NCBI RefSeq assembly: GCF_036588685.1
Contig: NC_086383.1
Location: 54,801,448 to 54,865,447, forward strand
Reading direction: 5' to 3'
From: Mytilus trossulus
Lineage: Eukaryota; Mollusca; Bivalvia; Mytilida; Mytilidae
DNA length: 64,000 nucleotides
Below, one piece after another: positions 39,801-51,700 of this stretch. The notes beneath the pieces were generated by a model. It was not told the origin of the DNA. It made no database searches and saw only the letters and a list, made by a program, of their open reading frames with translations. Positions within the stretch are counted from its first letter, which is position 1. Each line of letters begins with the position of its first letter. Made by a program: the position numbers and the translations under genes.

Positions 39801-42800
39801 TATGATGAGTTTATTTGTTTATGTAATATATACGTGTTTCTCGTTTCTCGTTTTGTTTATATAGATTAGACCGTTGGTTTTTCCGTTTGAATGGTTTTAC
39901 ACAAGTAATTTTGGGCCCTTTATAGCTTGTTGTTCGGTGTAAGGCTCCGTGCTGAAGGCCGTACTTTAACCTATAATGGTTTACTTTTTAAATTGTTATT
40001 TGGATGGAGAGTTGTCTCATTGGCACTCACACCACATCTTCCTTTATCTATACCCATTTATGTTGTTTCCTTCATATCAAGTTTTGATCGATATATGGAT
40101 TCATTATCTTCACCAAACTCTGCTTTTTTTTTAAATAAGACATGACCAATTCATTCAACATGTCTGTAAGTTGGGATAAGGAAATACTTGTGAAAATGTA
40201 GAATGTTTATGAAATATTGCGTGAGGAAATCTTAGTAGATTATTTGTTCATAACCTTTTTACATTATCAAGTATCTTCAACTGATTCGTGGAAAATTATA
40301 ACAAATCAGCAAACTAAAAAGGTAACAATTTTGTCATTGAATCAACATAAATTCATAGTTCTATGTACAATTACTTTTATCATGAAATTAGAATACGGTG
40401 TCACTGACCTAATTAAATGTTGTCGAAGAATATCGAAGAACGGTATATTCGAAGTAAAGACTGATGTTTCCATTGACGGTTACAGTTTCAATTATCCAAT
40501 CACATGTAAATGGGCATACATGCCGTACGTAAGGATGTAATAGAACAAAAATGTTATCAATATTTGACTTTTAAGCGCAGGATTTTTAAACAGCTATTTA
40601 ATATGTCAAACATAAAAATTACTAGTAAAATTTAGAGATTTTGTTAGTCAATATGCCATTCATATTTTTGAGGCAAAAGTGGTAAAAATTGCGATGCTTG
40701 AAATTATTGTATATTGTGTCCTTTCTATTCTCCCAATAGAACGAGATAAAACAAAAAAATGAGGACTTACCAACAAACTAAAAGCTGGCTGAGTATTTAC
40801 AGCGAAAATTGTTTCCTTTCCTTTTGAACAAATAAAAAGTAACAACAACAACGAACTCCACAGAATAGCCATTCCTCCTACAATTAGAATAGAAATGTAC
40901 ATTATTTAGGAAAAGTAATGAAAGGTTATAAGTAGTGACTTATACGTGTTCATCGTTGCATACTTTTTTGTGGGATTCTAAACAGCGACTAATACAATAA
41001 TTCAAGTATGACAAGTAAGAAAATCCATGTACAGAGTTGTTTAAGACAAAGCCTCTAGATATGTTGCACTAATGATTTATTGATCATATATAGTGTTTTG
41101 ATTTTTTTCTCAAAAACACTAAATTTCAGTAAAATTATTTTTATCTTATTTTAAAAAAAATATATTTTAGATACCAATTTTGGTGAACATGCCTTTTTAT
41201 AGGGGAAACATTGACATCAAAATTTCATATATACTTGATGGAGAACAGACATGACAGTCGACAGCTAGTTCAATTAATTTGAAATACAGCCTTACAATTA
41301 GATTGATGCTGTTAGTTGAAGAGAAAATACAATTTAGAGAAAATACAATTTAGAGAAAATACAATTTAGAGAAAATACAATTTATGATATTTGCATTAAT
41401 CATTTGTTTTCAAATTCTGACAACAATTTCAACTGTGCAAATGAATACTCTTTCATTTTCGACAAATAAAAAAAACTTAATATTGAAATGTTGCTATGTT
41501 GACAATTGCGACACTACTGTAGCCACTATACAAGCAGTATTGACTGTCTGTGGCAGAACAATTCAGCTAATTAAGTTTTTCACGCTATTTGTTATTTGTT
41601 CTTTCTTGACATTATAATATTTTTTGCGCATACTTATTTGTATTTTGTCATTTTTTATTTGGAATAGAAATGGCTGTGTTTTGTTTACAAACTTCAGAAT
41701 TTGATTGCCAATGGTAACATTTTTATCTTTTAGAAATGTTAAATTGCAAACAAATCTTAAAATAATTAAAAAACTCACCGAACACAAAATATGGTGAATT
41801 CTTAGGAATTGATAACGACGAAATTCCGGACAAATGATTTACTAAAATTGATACCATAATTCCCGTAGGAATCCCTAAAATAAAACAAAAAGCAGAAAAT
41901 AATATGTCTTTTTTGTTCTTTGTTTCTGTCCTTTCACACTATAATCAGCCCATTATTAAATGTTTCTTAAAAAAAACCCACTAGAGTTAAACTAATAAAA
42001 CGAATGTATACGTTTAAATAGGAAAGCTTAGGAATAAAAACAATCTAGATTAATAACAAATCAGCAACACAAACTCAGTTGTCCCGAAGGGTAAGTAGAT
42101 CCTGCTTTACACCTTGCACCCGTCGTGATGTTCATGTTACTACAAACCCTCTTAATAGTCTGATTCGTGAAAAGGGAACGGGATTGAAGGTACGACATTA
42201 GGAATATATCCGATATCAAATGTGAAACAGATATTCCATAACGCTCAACCAACTCGTGATGACTTCCGTGAAATTTTCGAAGGGATGATAGCACTCAAAT
42301 GTAGCTAAGCAAAATGTAGTTTTGGTTAAATTTTTAGTCAAATCTTGAGCGTAAAAATCATTTTGTTGTAAAAGTATTCAAAAGTTGAACGATGACGCTA
42401 ACCTGTCATGTATGGTTACTCAAGCAACATGGTACGTATATATAATATTTAACATATTATGTTAGCGACAACAAGTGAGATTAGACATTAAGCTTAAATC
42501 CTGGTCAATAATATCATGCCTAGGAAGTAAGTATATGGCCTGAATGATGTTAGGCATTAGTCTTAATTCTAATGATTTAAGCTTAAATCTTTAAAAAAAA
42601 TTGTGGAGGCATTAAGGTTAATGCCTAAAATATAATTGCGAGTAAATAAAAACATTTATTCATTTAAATAAAAATTCATTTGTTGCAGAATAACATTATA
42701 TGAACTGAAGTTTAAAATTTCATCTATCGGAAATAAAATATTTATTTATATTATAACTCATCACATATTACTTAAAAACGATATGAAACTTGATAGAAAT

Positions 42801-45800
42801 TTTCGTTAAAATCAATATTTGTGGAAGCAAGTCTAAATTAAAAACTACATTCAAACCTATGGTTGCGTTGGATAAAACCGCAATTTTTGTACGTGTGTAT
42901 CTTACAATTTTCGGTGTAGAGGGGTGTCAATACAGCACAAACAACATTATTCAAAATACCAAAAGAGTGAATAAAATATATTTTAACAAAACGCATTTGG
43001 CTTACAGGTAGAACAACTGATGTTTTAAAACCCTGCTTCCTGCCATTGACGATTGCCAAATGAATTGATCACAAGGTGCAACAAAATTGATTTCTACATT
43101 AATTTAGTTCCAAGTAAAAAAGCAATCCTCATCTATGACTGCGTTAAATAAAAAACGCAATTTTTATACGTGCGCATGTAAAAAATTTCGTTGTTAACAT
43201 GGATGTATATAGTACGCCTTCAAGTAATAACCTTAAATCAAACACATATACTATTAACATGATAAAAGGGCTCTTAATTTATGTTTTAAAATAAACAGCA
43301 ATTAAGAAGTCTTAAAATGTCGATGGGTTACCAACCGAAATAACAGCACCCACATAGCTCCGGTTTTCTGCCCGTCTTAACTGCACTTGCTAACAAGGAA
43401 TTAACTGCTGGAAATGCTATTCCCTGTAAATAGGCAAACGGTGACATCAATTTAGAATTTAAAAATGAAATGAAATTACCACTCTAACGAATGTTTTAAA
43501 GAGTTACGATGTATGATAATGATAATAATGATATTGATACATGTTATAGAAATCATACATTTGTTTTTGTTAACATTATAACGGACATTTCTGGCGGTAC
43601 ATTCATTTTCATATATCTCTGTTATTCGAGAGGAGTCCGTAATTATTCACGTATATCCTTGCTTCTTGGAATGAAAAAAATACTCTGGCTTCATATGTAT
43701 AATATATCAATGGTTATTCGTTTAACAAAATGAAATGTTTCAAATCAAGTACTTTGCAATGCACGTCACAATGCATTGGACCATTTTGATAATGCTGTAT
43801 TAACACGTGCATTTCATAAAAAAGTCAATAATGGAAGGATATTTGGAAAATGTTCTAAGCCAAGTTATGTTGACCTCTCTGTCATGGTATATTGACACCT
43901 TCAATTTAAATGATAAGTAGTTTATAAGTATTTAACAGGCTGGAAAAATAATTGGACTTAGCCATGGTATCCCCCATCCCTTTTATCTAATGGTAATGAA
44001 ACCCCTACTATTCAACTCGAATTTCAAAAGTATAATTATTCTTACTCCATTATATTATAAAGAAAAAAGAAAAAAAGAAGGTAAAAGGTAAGAGGTAAAT
44101 TGTTATTTATTTATTTATTTTCCTTGTTGGAAAATGAGTTGAGGAAATTATAATTAGCCATGGTATGTTGACCCCTTTGCCATGGTATATTGAACCCCTA
44201 TTATAGATCTTTAATTTCTAAAACTAGCGATCCTTACTCCTTTACATATTTATATTACTCTATTAAGTAGTTGGTATGGATTTAAGATGATAGAAAATAT
44301 ATTTGGAAATTTTTACTTAGCTAATGCTTTTGATCCACCTGCTTTGGTATATTAAACACCTTCCTTTCTCATATAATTTGGGGGAAATCAGAGTCAACAT
44401 ATTGTGAACCTTGTAGAAAAAAAGAGCATGCTAATGCCGCTAAGAGGCAGTACTCTCACAGGAAAGGGATTGATATAAGTTGTAATAACTTGTTTCCCAA
44501 TTTACTATAAATAGATATGTTGTCAACTAACTAGCTAAGAAATGCAAAAACACAATACAAAAGAATTGAAAGACGGAACAACACTTACTCATCAAGCACA
44601 CTAGTGAAAACAGGTATTCGTGTAAGTTAAGAGGACCCTGCTTCACTAATGACACCATCTTTTTAAGTTACCTTATCATATGTTTTTCAAAACTGATATT
44701 CATAACAATACATGTTTGACTGACATTAACAATTGAGTAAAATAATTTTGCAGACCAATCACAGACTACAGCATTTCTATTCCTTTTTTTTTTGGAATAT
44801 AATTTGTGCTTGAAACCAAAAATGTTCCCAATGTTGGTTGTCTATGTCATTTCATCCTCTAATATTTACTCCAAAACTTTAACTTACTTGACAGAGACCT
44901 TGGCTACATCCATTTATAATTTTAAACCACTCAGACGAATCGTCGATAAATGGTGTCAGATAAGTAAAAATTGATGCAGGGAAGATGATGCAAATGAACC
45001 GGTAGTTGATTGTATAAAATGTTGCTGGAAAAACTGCCACAATTAGAGTGCCAACATAACACCACAAAAATAATTGTTGAGTTGTTGAAATGTTTATCTG
45101 AGTATAAAAAAAGATGCATGTATTATTATCATTTACCGAATAATGAAAATATAATTGAGAATGAAAATTGGAAATGTTTCAAAGAGACAACATCTCGAAC
45201 AATGATCTGTTAACAACTTTAGGCCACCAAAGGGTATTCAACGCAGCAAAACAAGAATCCAAAACCCAGAGGTGGGCCTAAGTTGGCCCCTTAATTAAAA
45301 AGTGTACAAGTTCAATGAAAATGAACGTCATACTAAAATATACAATTTTACTAATATTAAAAAAACACACATGACTAACAAATGCCGGAGGCTACTAATT
45401 GTTGACAGGCGCAACATTGCGACATGGTTAAGATGTTGTGAGATCTCAAAAATCCACCTATGCATCTAGCCAATGAAGAATAGAAAAACGCACAGCAATA
45501 CGTACAATGAAACTAAGTCCGAGTTCGATGTCAGAATAAATATCTAAACAAACTAAACAAACTCACAATGATTCGTACATTAACAAATGATTACATGCAG
45601 TTACTTACATGTCAGCTCCCGACCTCGATAAACTGATAGATAAATAAGGTCTTCATCATTTGATATCAAGCACAATCCTTTCCATCTGGGGTTTAATATC
45701 ATACCATCATAATATATAAATGAGTAACGCTTATCATGCCAAAAACGGGTTTCAGAATAACAGTGCATATTTCCGATCCGAAGATCCTATCGGTGAATTG

Positions 45801-48800
45801 CAATGACCTGGCAACTGTGTCTTTAGATAATAAGTCTGTTTAATGGTTTGGTTGTCGGCATGATACGAGTTATGTTCCTCCTTTATATTTTATGGTGGTG
45901 AAATCAAACCTGTAACGGGAGAGATTTTGCTTGATATCATATGATAAAGACATAATGAAAAAAAACGTGACAAAAACTTTTTACAAAAGTATTATTATTT
46001 GGAAGCAGAGTATATAGTCAGGGGCATTACTTAAACAAGTAACAATTGAAATTGCCTATACAAGTAACGTTGAAAACGAGGATAATTTAAATATAACTTA
46101 TAAAAGTTATTTTTCTGAATATTATTAGGTGTCCAAGAATACAGATTTTACTACCTTTAAATAATTTTCACAGTTAACTGGTTATTTTTCCCTTGATATA
46201 TAAAAAACTAATTCTTCAGAAACACTAATTAACTTTCCGACGCACTTATCTTTCATACCTACGCTTCTGGGACAAAGATTGGTCTCTTTGGACTATTAAA
46301 TTATCATTTTCCTCTAATATCTTGAAAGACTGATATAAATAGATAGATACTCGTGAATTAATTAAGACCTGAAGTTATTTATAATTTGTAACCTAAATCA
46401 ATTACATAATTATGTGCCTTAGATAAGTGTAATTGCTATTTTTTGAAAAATGTTTAAAATAATAACTTATTCAAGTAATATTTTTGTCATTATTTTCAAA
46501 GTAACCCTTCATCTCTATACTCCTCTCAAATCTGATAAATTCTTAATTTTATTACATAAAATGTTGTTTAAAATCATGAAAACTACATTTAGTCTATGTT
46601 TTTATCGAAAATTAAAATAACTCTATTAAGTAATTTTATTATTTTTAAAATAAAACATTACTTATATAAGTAGTTAAGGAAATAATAACTTGCTTAAGTA
46701 ACGCCCCTGACTGGTATACGTAACCATGTCTTCACAAAAAATATTTAGAATCATAGGTTGTTTAAAACATTATAACACAAACTTCATTTGACAGAAAGGA
46801 ACATTATATAGATAGGCCAACAACTAACAATAGTTAGTTACCTGTTCTTACGTCGGACTCGGACTTAATTTAAAGTGAGTTTTGCTGTGTGTTACTTCTT
46901 TCTACATTTGCCAGAAGTATAGCGGGAGGGTTGAGATCTAAAAAAAACATGCTTGACCCCGCTGCATGTTTGCGCCTGTTTCAAGTTAGGGGCCTCTTAC
47001 CTTTGTTTGTCTTCTACTTGTTCTTTAACTTTTTATTCATTTATATCTTTTGGATTAAAGTATGACGTCTATTTTTTTTACTGCAGCTTGTACACAGTTT
47101 AATGCAAAATGTCTCACTGCGTTGGAGACCCATTTGTTGACCCCAGCTGTTAAATGCTCTATTGATGGGTTGTTGTATCTTTGAAAATATTCCAATGTCA
47201 TTTATCCTTTTTATTAAGGATACTACACACTTTTGTAAACTTTCATTTTTGTACAGTCGGTTCTTTTTATTGTTCTTTATTATCCTATATTTTATTGAAC
47301 TTGAAATTGAAAAAAAATAGATTTAAAAAAAACTCTGTAAGTATTTACATCTTTCCGCACGTAAAATACATGTTTGAGTCGTTTAATTGGATTAAAAAAC
47401 AAATTGCGTCTCAAGCATTGTCAGTTTTAATTTCCTTATTGACGAGGCAACTCGAAACCTGTTAGAAGTGCTGTTAATCTATTTTCGTGAGTTTAATAAA
47501 AAGACCAAAACGTTTGTTTGCTATAGTTTTTTCTAAATGATTAATATCTATTTTACCAGCAATCAAAGACTTCAACATTATTGTGAAACTGCTTATTCCA
47601 GAGGTGGCATGAATCAGATGTGGATACTTCAAAATTCAAAAGATCTGTTAGAGTACATACAATCTAACTCTCTTTCATCTTGCAATAATATTAATAGTTT
47701 TGACTTTTCTACTCTTTACACAAGTATTCCACATTCCAAACTAAAAGACAAATTGAAAGAGTTGGTATTGTTTTGTTTCATCAAAAAGAATGGTCAAAAT
47801 AGATGCAAGTAATTTGTGTTAGGGAGGGATAAATCCTACTTTGTAAAGTATCACTCTGATTCAAACAATTTTTTTTTCTGAAACTGACATTACCAAGATA
47901 CTTGATTTTTTTTTATTGACAACATATTTGTCACGTTCGCGGGACGTTTTTTTCAACAGACTGTCGGAATTCCAATGGGAACCAATTGTGCCCCTCTTCT
48001 TGCCGAAATGCTTCTTTATTATTATGAGTCTGACTTCATACAGCAACTTCTTAGGAATAAAGATAAGAAGTAGGCAATATCATTTAACTCTTCTTTCCGC
48101 TATATAGATGACGTTCTTTCATTAAATGATTAAAAATTTAGTGACAATGTAGAACGCATCTATTCCATCGAACTAAGGATACAATAGATACGGTTAAGTC
48201 GGCCTTATATTTTGACTTACACCTAGAAATTGACAATGAAGGTCGGTTAAATACAAAACTTTGCGACAAAAGAGATGATTTCAGCTTTCCAATTGTGAAC
48301 TTTTCATTGCTAAGTAGCAACATTCCAGCAGCAGTGCATACGGGGTATACATCTCCGAATTGATACGATATTCCCGTGCTTGCATTTCCTATCATGATTT
48401 TCTTGATAGAGGATTGCTTTTCACAAGGAACCTATTAAACCAAGAGTTCAAAATGTCGAAGTTGAAATCATCCATTCGGAAATTTAACGGACGTCATCAC
48501 GAGTTAGTTGACCGTAATGGAATAACCGTTTCACAAAGTTATCGGATATGTTCCTTAAGTCGAAACTACAATCCGCCTCCCTTTCATAAAGGTGACCTTC
48601 TGAATTAGACTATTTACCGGATTTGTTTTAACATAAGCAACACGATTGGTGTCACATGTGGAGCAGGATCTGCTTACCCCTCCGGAGCAACCCTAGTCTT
48701 TGGTGGGGTTCGTGTTGCTTATTATTTAGTTTTCTATGTTGTGTTATGTGTTTTATTGTTTGTCTGTTTATCTTTCATATTTTGCCAGGCGTTGTCAGTT

Positions 48801-51478
48801 TGTTTTCGTTTTGTGCGTTTGACTGTCCCTCTGGTATCTTTCGTCCCTCTTTTATACACATTCTCTGAAAATAGTTAAGGTGATTACAATGTTTTTTTGT
48901 TTTTGTACTAAGCTAGTTATCATATCGTTGATAGCTTAACTCTGTCGTTGTCAGTTTAACCACGTATGTTGTAGAAAGTAAAAATAGTTGTGTACACTCG
49001 CATAAAACGCGAACAACCTGTATGCTTGTATTGAATTAGGCTACAGAATTTTGGGGCCAAAAGAAAATTTGAAATATTTGTGGATAAAACAAATGGTGAC
49101 ATTTCTAAATCTTCCGACGATATTCATTACTTTATCATCAAGTTTCAATTTTCAGATTATATATTACATATATTATGTATGTGTGAGTTCGATGAGGAGA
49201 TCAAATACCCCAAAACGTTTGTCCTTGTTTTCGTTCTAAAAACTGGTGAAATCATTGCACATAACCGTATGAAGAGCTATCTAAAAAAAGTGCATTTCAT
49301 TGATTTGTATTTATCATCTATTTAGGGGATTTTTATTACCTTGTCATTGACAAATCTTATCTGAAAACAGTCGCCACTCTCTGTTTGAATAGCATCCATA
49401 GAATGGTTGAATACTGCATAAGTGAATTGCCATAAATGAGTTATCTGTAGACCGCACACATTAAACAAACCCCAAAATATCATCCAATACGTCAAAAAAT
49501 TGAAAAGTACATCTAAAAACAACAAAAGATATTTTACGATGTTTACGTTTTATAACATTTTACATCCTTTTGAAACATGCATATCTAAAATATTGCGGTG
49601 ATAAACACGTAAACTTGTCTATAAAGTTGTGTTTATAGAAATGTTTATGAAGTAAACAGCATGGCCAAATTGATGAAGAATGTTCATTGAAATCCAGGAC
49701 TGAATCTTTAATTTATTGTTAATTCATTCATTTTCGATGGTACCATTTTTTGGGAATTGGTGCAAACTTTATAACGTGGATATCTAATTTCGTCATTTAG
49801 CAAAAGTCTGTACACATCATTATGTATGTTATGTGTAGTGTGAAATTTGTAATTCGCTGTACATTTAAAATCGTGTTTAACTTATACCTACGAAATGCAC
49901 GAAGATTAGTATCCAACGAAAAATTATGAAATCACACTTGTATTTGCAATCAGTATTTTTTGGACTTACTTTCATTATGATTCTCAACATCGTTTGTAAT
50001 CTGTTCTGGTCTTTCTGATTCTATTGACAGTGAATAGCCTTCATAAGATAAAACCGTTGTTTTTATGATAAATAGAACATGTAATAAATTCCAGACTATT
50101 GCACAAGTGGACATGTCCACTTGTGTTATTGTATATGGACAAGTCCTCTTGTATTTTTGTCCATCTAATGAGTTAAGCCTTTTGCAACTGATTTTTATAG
50201 TTCGTTGTTATGTTGTACTGTTATACCGCTGTCCCTTGTTAAGGAAGGGTTGGGATCTTGTTAACATGTTTAACCCCGCCATATTATGTATGTATATGCC
50301 TGTTCCAATTCCGGAGCCTGTTATTCAATGGTTGTCGTTTGGTTAATTGTTACATATTTAGCTTTCGTTTATTGTATTCATATAAAGAAGGCCGTTAGTT
50401 TTCTCGTTTGAATTGGATTGCATTTTTATTTCGAGGACTTTTATAGCTGACAATGCGATATGGGCTTAGCTCGTTGTTGAAGGCCGTACGGTGACCCATA
50501 GTTGTTAATTTATGTGTTATTTTAATCTCTTGGGGAGAGTTGTCTTATTGGCAATCATAACACATCTTTCTTTTATATATACCAAGATATATTTATAAGT
50601 ACGTCTGAGTCAGAGACAACTCTATAACAAATTCATCCATCGGATCTCCAGCTATGTTGGTGATGCATGGCTGTGTACATTATGTATATACAGCTCGTCT
50701 AAACATTGATTTTCCAAAAAGGTGATAAACTTAATTATGAGATCGAAATGATTTTATGTCGAGCGCGCTGATTGGTTGATATTTATTCGGTCGTTCAATT
50801 AAGAACCATTTTATTTATACATCCCTTAAAAAGCTAACAAGAATTGCCAGTTTCTATATCTAGGTTCACTACACGGACGCTGTTCAAAATCTTATATTAA
50901 CCTCTCGTGATTTTTGCCGCGGTGAATATAATGTTTTATCAAAGAGGATTTCCTATGCTTTTAGCCAATGAGAAAACAGAAAACTTATAGTCATATAATA
51001 AACGTTATTGATGTATTCTCATCAAATTATTACCATTTCAGTACTTTCGATTTCATATTTCAAAAACCGTATTTGAAAAAGAACTGCAAAAAATAATAGC
51101 ATTAACTCATAATTAAGTTTATCACCTTTTTGGAAAATCATACACATACGTCTTTTGATATGCATACACTCATTATTTGAGTCGTAGCAAACTAAGATGT
51201 GAATGTCTTGTATACTTTGTGGTATTTAACAAATCATTAATCAATGTCTGATTACCAGTAAGTATATGCCGTCTTAGGCAGTATAATGATACTTTTTAAA
51301 CGACCTTAAGCTTACATATTTGATTGTTAACTTACCTTCAAAGACCGACGATCTTAATTTTGGAAGAGACGCTTTCTTGTTTGGATCCTTTTTAAAACTT
51401 TCATCTAGCTCGGCAGTTTTATGGGTAGCATTGAGCAGCTCCTGTGTATCATGATCGTCTAAGCATATTTGTTGATCT
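33853..51478 (-). CDS. SLC17-like major facilitator transporter, ten exons found (partial)
   Basis: Predicted exons in coding order: 51336-51478 (hydrophilic N-terminus), 49340-49512 (first membrane segment, YWMIFWGLFNVCGL), 44888-45024 or 45033, 43332-43423, 41779-41874, 40771-40877, 36664-36795, 35564-35693, 34142-34312 and 33853-33926. Each has GT/AG sites, and the phases fit across every junction from 44888 to 33853 and across the first junction. Landmarks fit sialin/vesicular-glutamate/phosphate transporters: 'tPF...W.kIinGcsQGLcQ' then 'GIAFPAVN', 'GgmaiLWsslLLLL', 'FGVYTVLICIPVHM', 'RRRSQLLSTALG' then 'YVPLA', and 'FTHHLDSIPDKLG'. The protein would carry organic anions or phosphate across a membrane. 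Missing are at least one exon between 45.0 and 49.3 kb and the C-terminal exons. Exon 43332-43423 has a 1-base frameshift. It may be a gene or a pseudogene; SLC17 rather than another MFS branch is inference. Confidence 0.6.
34880..35290. other. Repeat-linked stretch with an unassigned minus-strand ORF
   Basis: A 107-codon minus-strand frame rich in Lys/Asn lies within an intron of the transporter gene. It begins next to 'gaagagacaacaacccgaac', part of a mussel dispersed repeat also seen near 45180. The transporter exons on either side join in phase without it, so it is not one of its exons. I see no family and treat it as probably non-coding. Confidence 0.3.
37200..37550 (+). repeat. Best forward copy of the main mussel dispersed repeat
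   Basis: It begins 'agaagatgtggtatgattgcc' and runs in order through 'gtcaccgtacggccttcaac', 'catgtaaaa'-type blocks, 'acgacaaccactgaattaca', 'ggctcctgatttggaacagg' and 'aataatgtggcagggttac'. It lies in an intron of the transporter gene. Short non-autonomous, no ORF. Confidence 0.8.
39300..39815. repeat. Composite repeat: two 'acgcgcgtct' modules about 361 bp apart
   Basis: The module starting 'aggaattttggtcctcaatg' at about 39304 recurs at about 39665, and both contain 'gtagacgaaacgcgcgtctg'. Between them lies the 'actgggtcgatgccactgct' segment. The two similar short ORFs are copies of the repeat and not genes. Confidence 0.75.
39860..40070 (-). repeat. Reverse copy of the main mussel dispersed repeat
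   Basis: Reverse-strand blocks 'gaaggccgta', 'ggagagttgtctcattggca' and 'cacaccacatcttcctttat' match the head of the family in inverted orientation. Confidence 0.65.
41321..41384. repeat. 16-bp perfect tandem repeat, four copies
   Basis: The unit 'gagaaaatacaattta' starts at 41321, 41337, 41353 and 41369. It lies in a transporter intron. Confidence 0.9.
42060..42300 (-). pseudogene. Relic of the reverse-transcriptase element, 3' end
   Basis: On the minus strand the blocks 'cgaaaatttcacggaagtca', 'cgagttggttgagcgttatg' and 'gaatatctgtttcaca' correspond to the C-terminal coding end ('grHHeLVeRYGISVS'), followed by the 3' flank with 'aggatctacttacccttcgg'. It is in a transporter intron and inactive. 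Confidence 0.65.
45150..45850 (-). repeat. Reverse copy of a second mussel dispersed repeat
   Basis: Read on the minus strand it runs from 'ggcatgataagcgttactca' through 'attaaaccccag' and 'ggattgtgcttgatatcaaa' to 'gttgtctctttgaaacattt'. The latter part occurs in forward orientation at 46850-47190, where 'gggagggttgagatct' and 'accccgctgcatgtttgcgc' follow. Confidence 0.65.
46016..46712. mobile_element. 697-bp MITE with CAGGGGC termini
   Basis: The left end AGTCAGGGGCATTACTTAAA and the right end, reversed, AGTCAGGGGCGTTACTTAAG continue as inverted repeats for about 27 bp. No ORF is present and the interior is very AT-rich. A clear target duplication was not found. Confidence 0.75.
46850..47190 (+). 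repeat. Forward fragment of the second mussel dispersed repeat
   Basis: Landmarks 'acgtcggactcggactt', 'gcgggagggttgagatct', 'gaccccgctgcatgtttgcg' and 'ggggcctcttacctttg' define the family, of which the other end lies reversed at 45150-45850. Confidence 0.65.
47537..48720 (+). pseudogene. Penelope-like reverse-transcriptase relic
   Basis: Reading across frames in order: 'NSFDFSTLYTSIPHSKLKDK' near 47690, the 'GIPMGTNCAPLLAEML' block near 47970, the catalytic-type YIDDV near 48105, 'KLCDKRDDFSFPIVNF' near 48260, 'SSNIPAA' near 48320 and a 'lkSSiRKFnGRHHELVDRNG' block near 48480. These are reverse-transcriptase fingers/palm motifs of the type I associate with Penelope-like elements. Several stops and frameshifts break it, so it is dead. 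The 3' flank with 'cccctccggagcaaccc' recurs at 27020, 52950 and 57200. Confidence 0.7.
50060..50595 (-). repeat. Near full-length reverse copy of the main mussel dispersed repeat
   Basis: From 'ggacaagtcctcttgtattt' through 'cttttgcaactgatttttat', 'gggttgggatcttgttaac', 'aggccgtacggtgacccat' and 'agagttgtcttattggcaat' to 'cacatctttcttttata'. It is about 530 bp and the longest copy here. It lies in a transporter intron. Confidence 0.75.
50707..51140. mobile_element. 434-bp MITE with perfect 35-bp terminal inverted repeats
   Basis: The left terminus 50707-50741 (tgattttccaaaaaggtgat...) is the exact reverse complement of 51106-51140. There is no coding capacity. It lies in the first known intron of the transporter gene. 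The target duplication is unclear. Confidence 0.85.
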
Positions 51479-51700
51479 CTGACACAAATGCAATACATCA
51501 AGCATTATAACAAATAGTCTAAAATTCAAATTAATGTTAATATTGTGTCGTTGAATTTTGTCATCTGATGTATATATCAATATTTGAAAACTTATCGTTG
51601 AACAAAAGTTTGGAAATTTAAATAAAAAACAATTGACTTAATGTCAGAACAATCTGCATTTATATATAGTAAATGTTTAAAAAAAAACAATCGATAATCT

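Noticed and set aside
39320..39864. Two similar plus-strand ORFs that look like a duplicated gene
   Set aside because: Both are translations of a dispersed non-coding repeat also found at 26220, 54720, 55840 and 62430.
40217..40540. Plus-strand ORF of 107 codons
   Set aside because: No motif, no splice sites that fit, and it lies in an intron of a minus-strand gene. Kept as unassigned.
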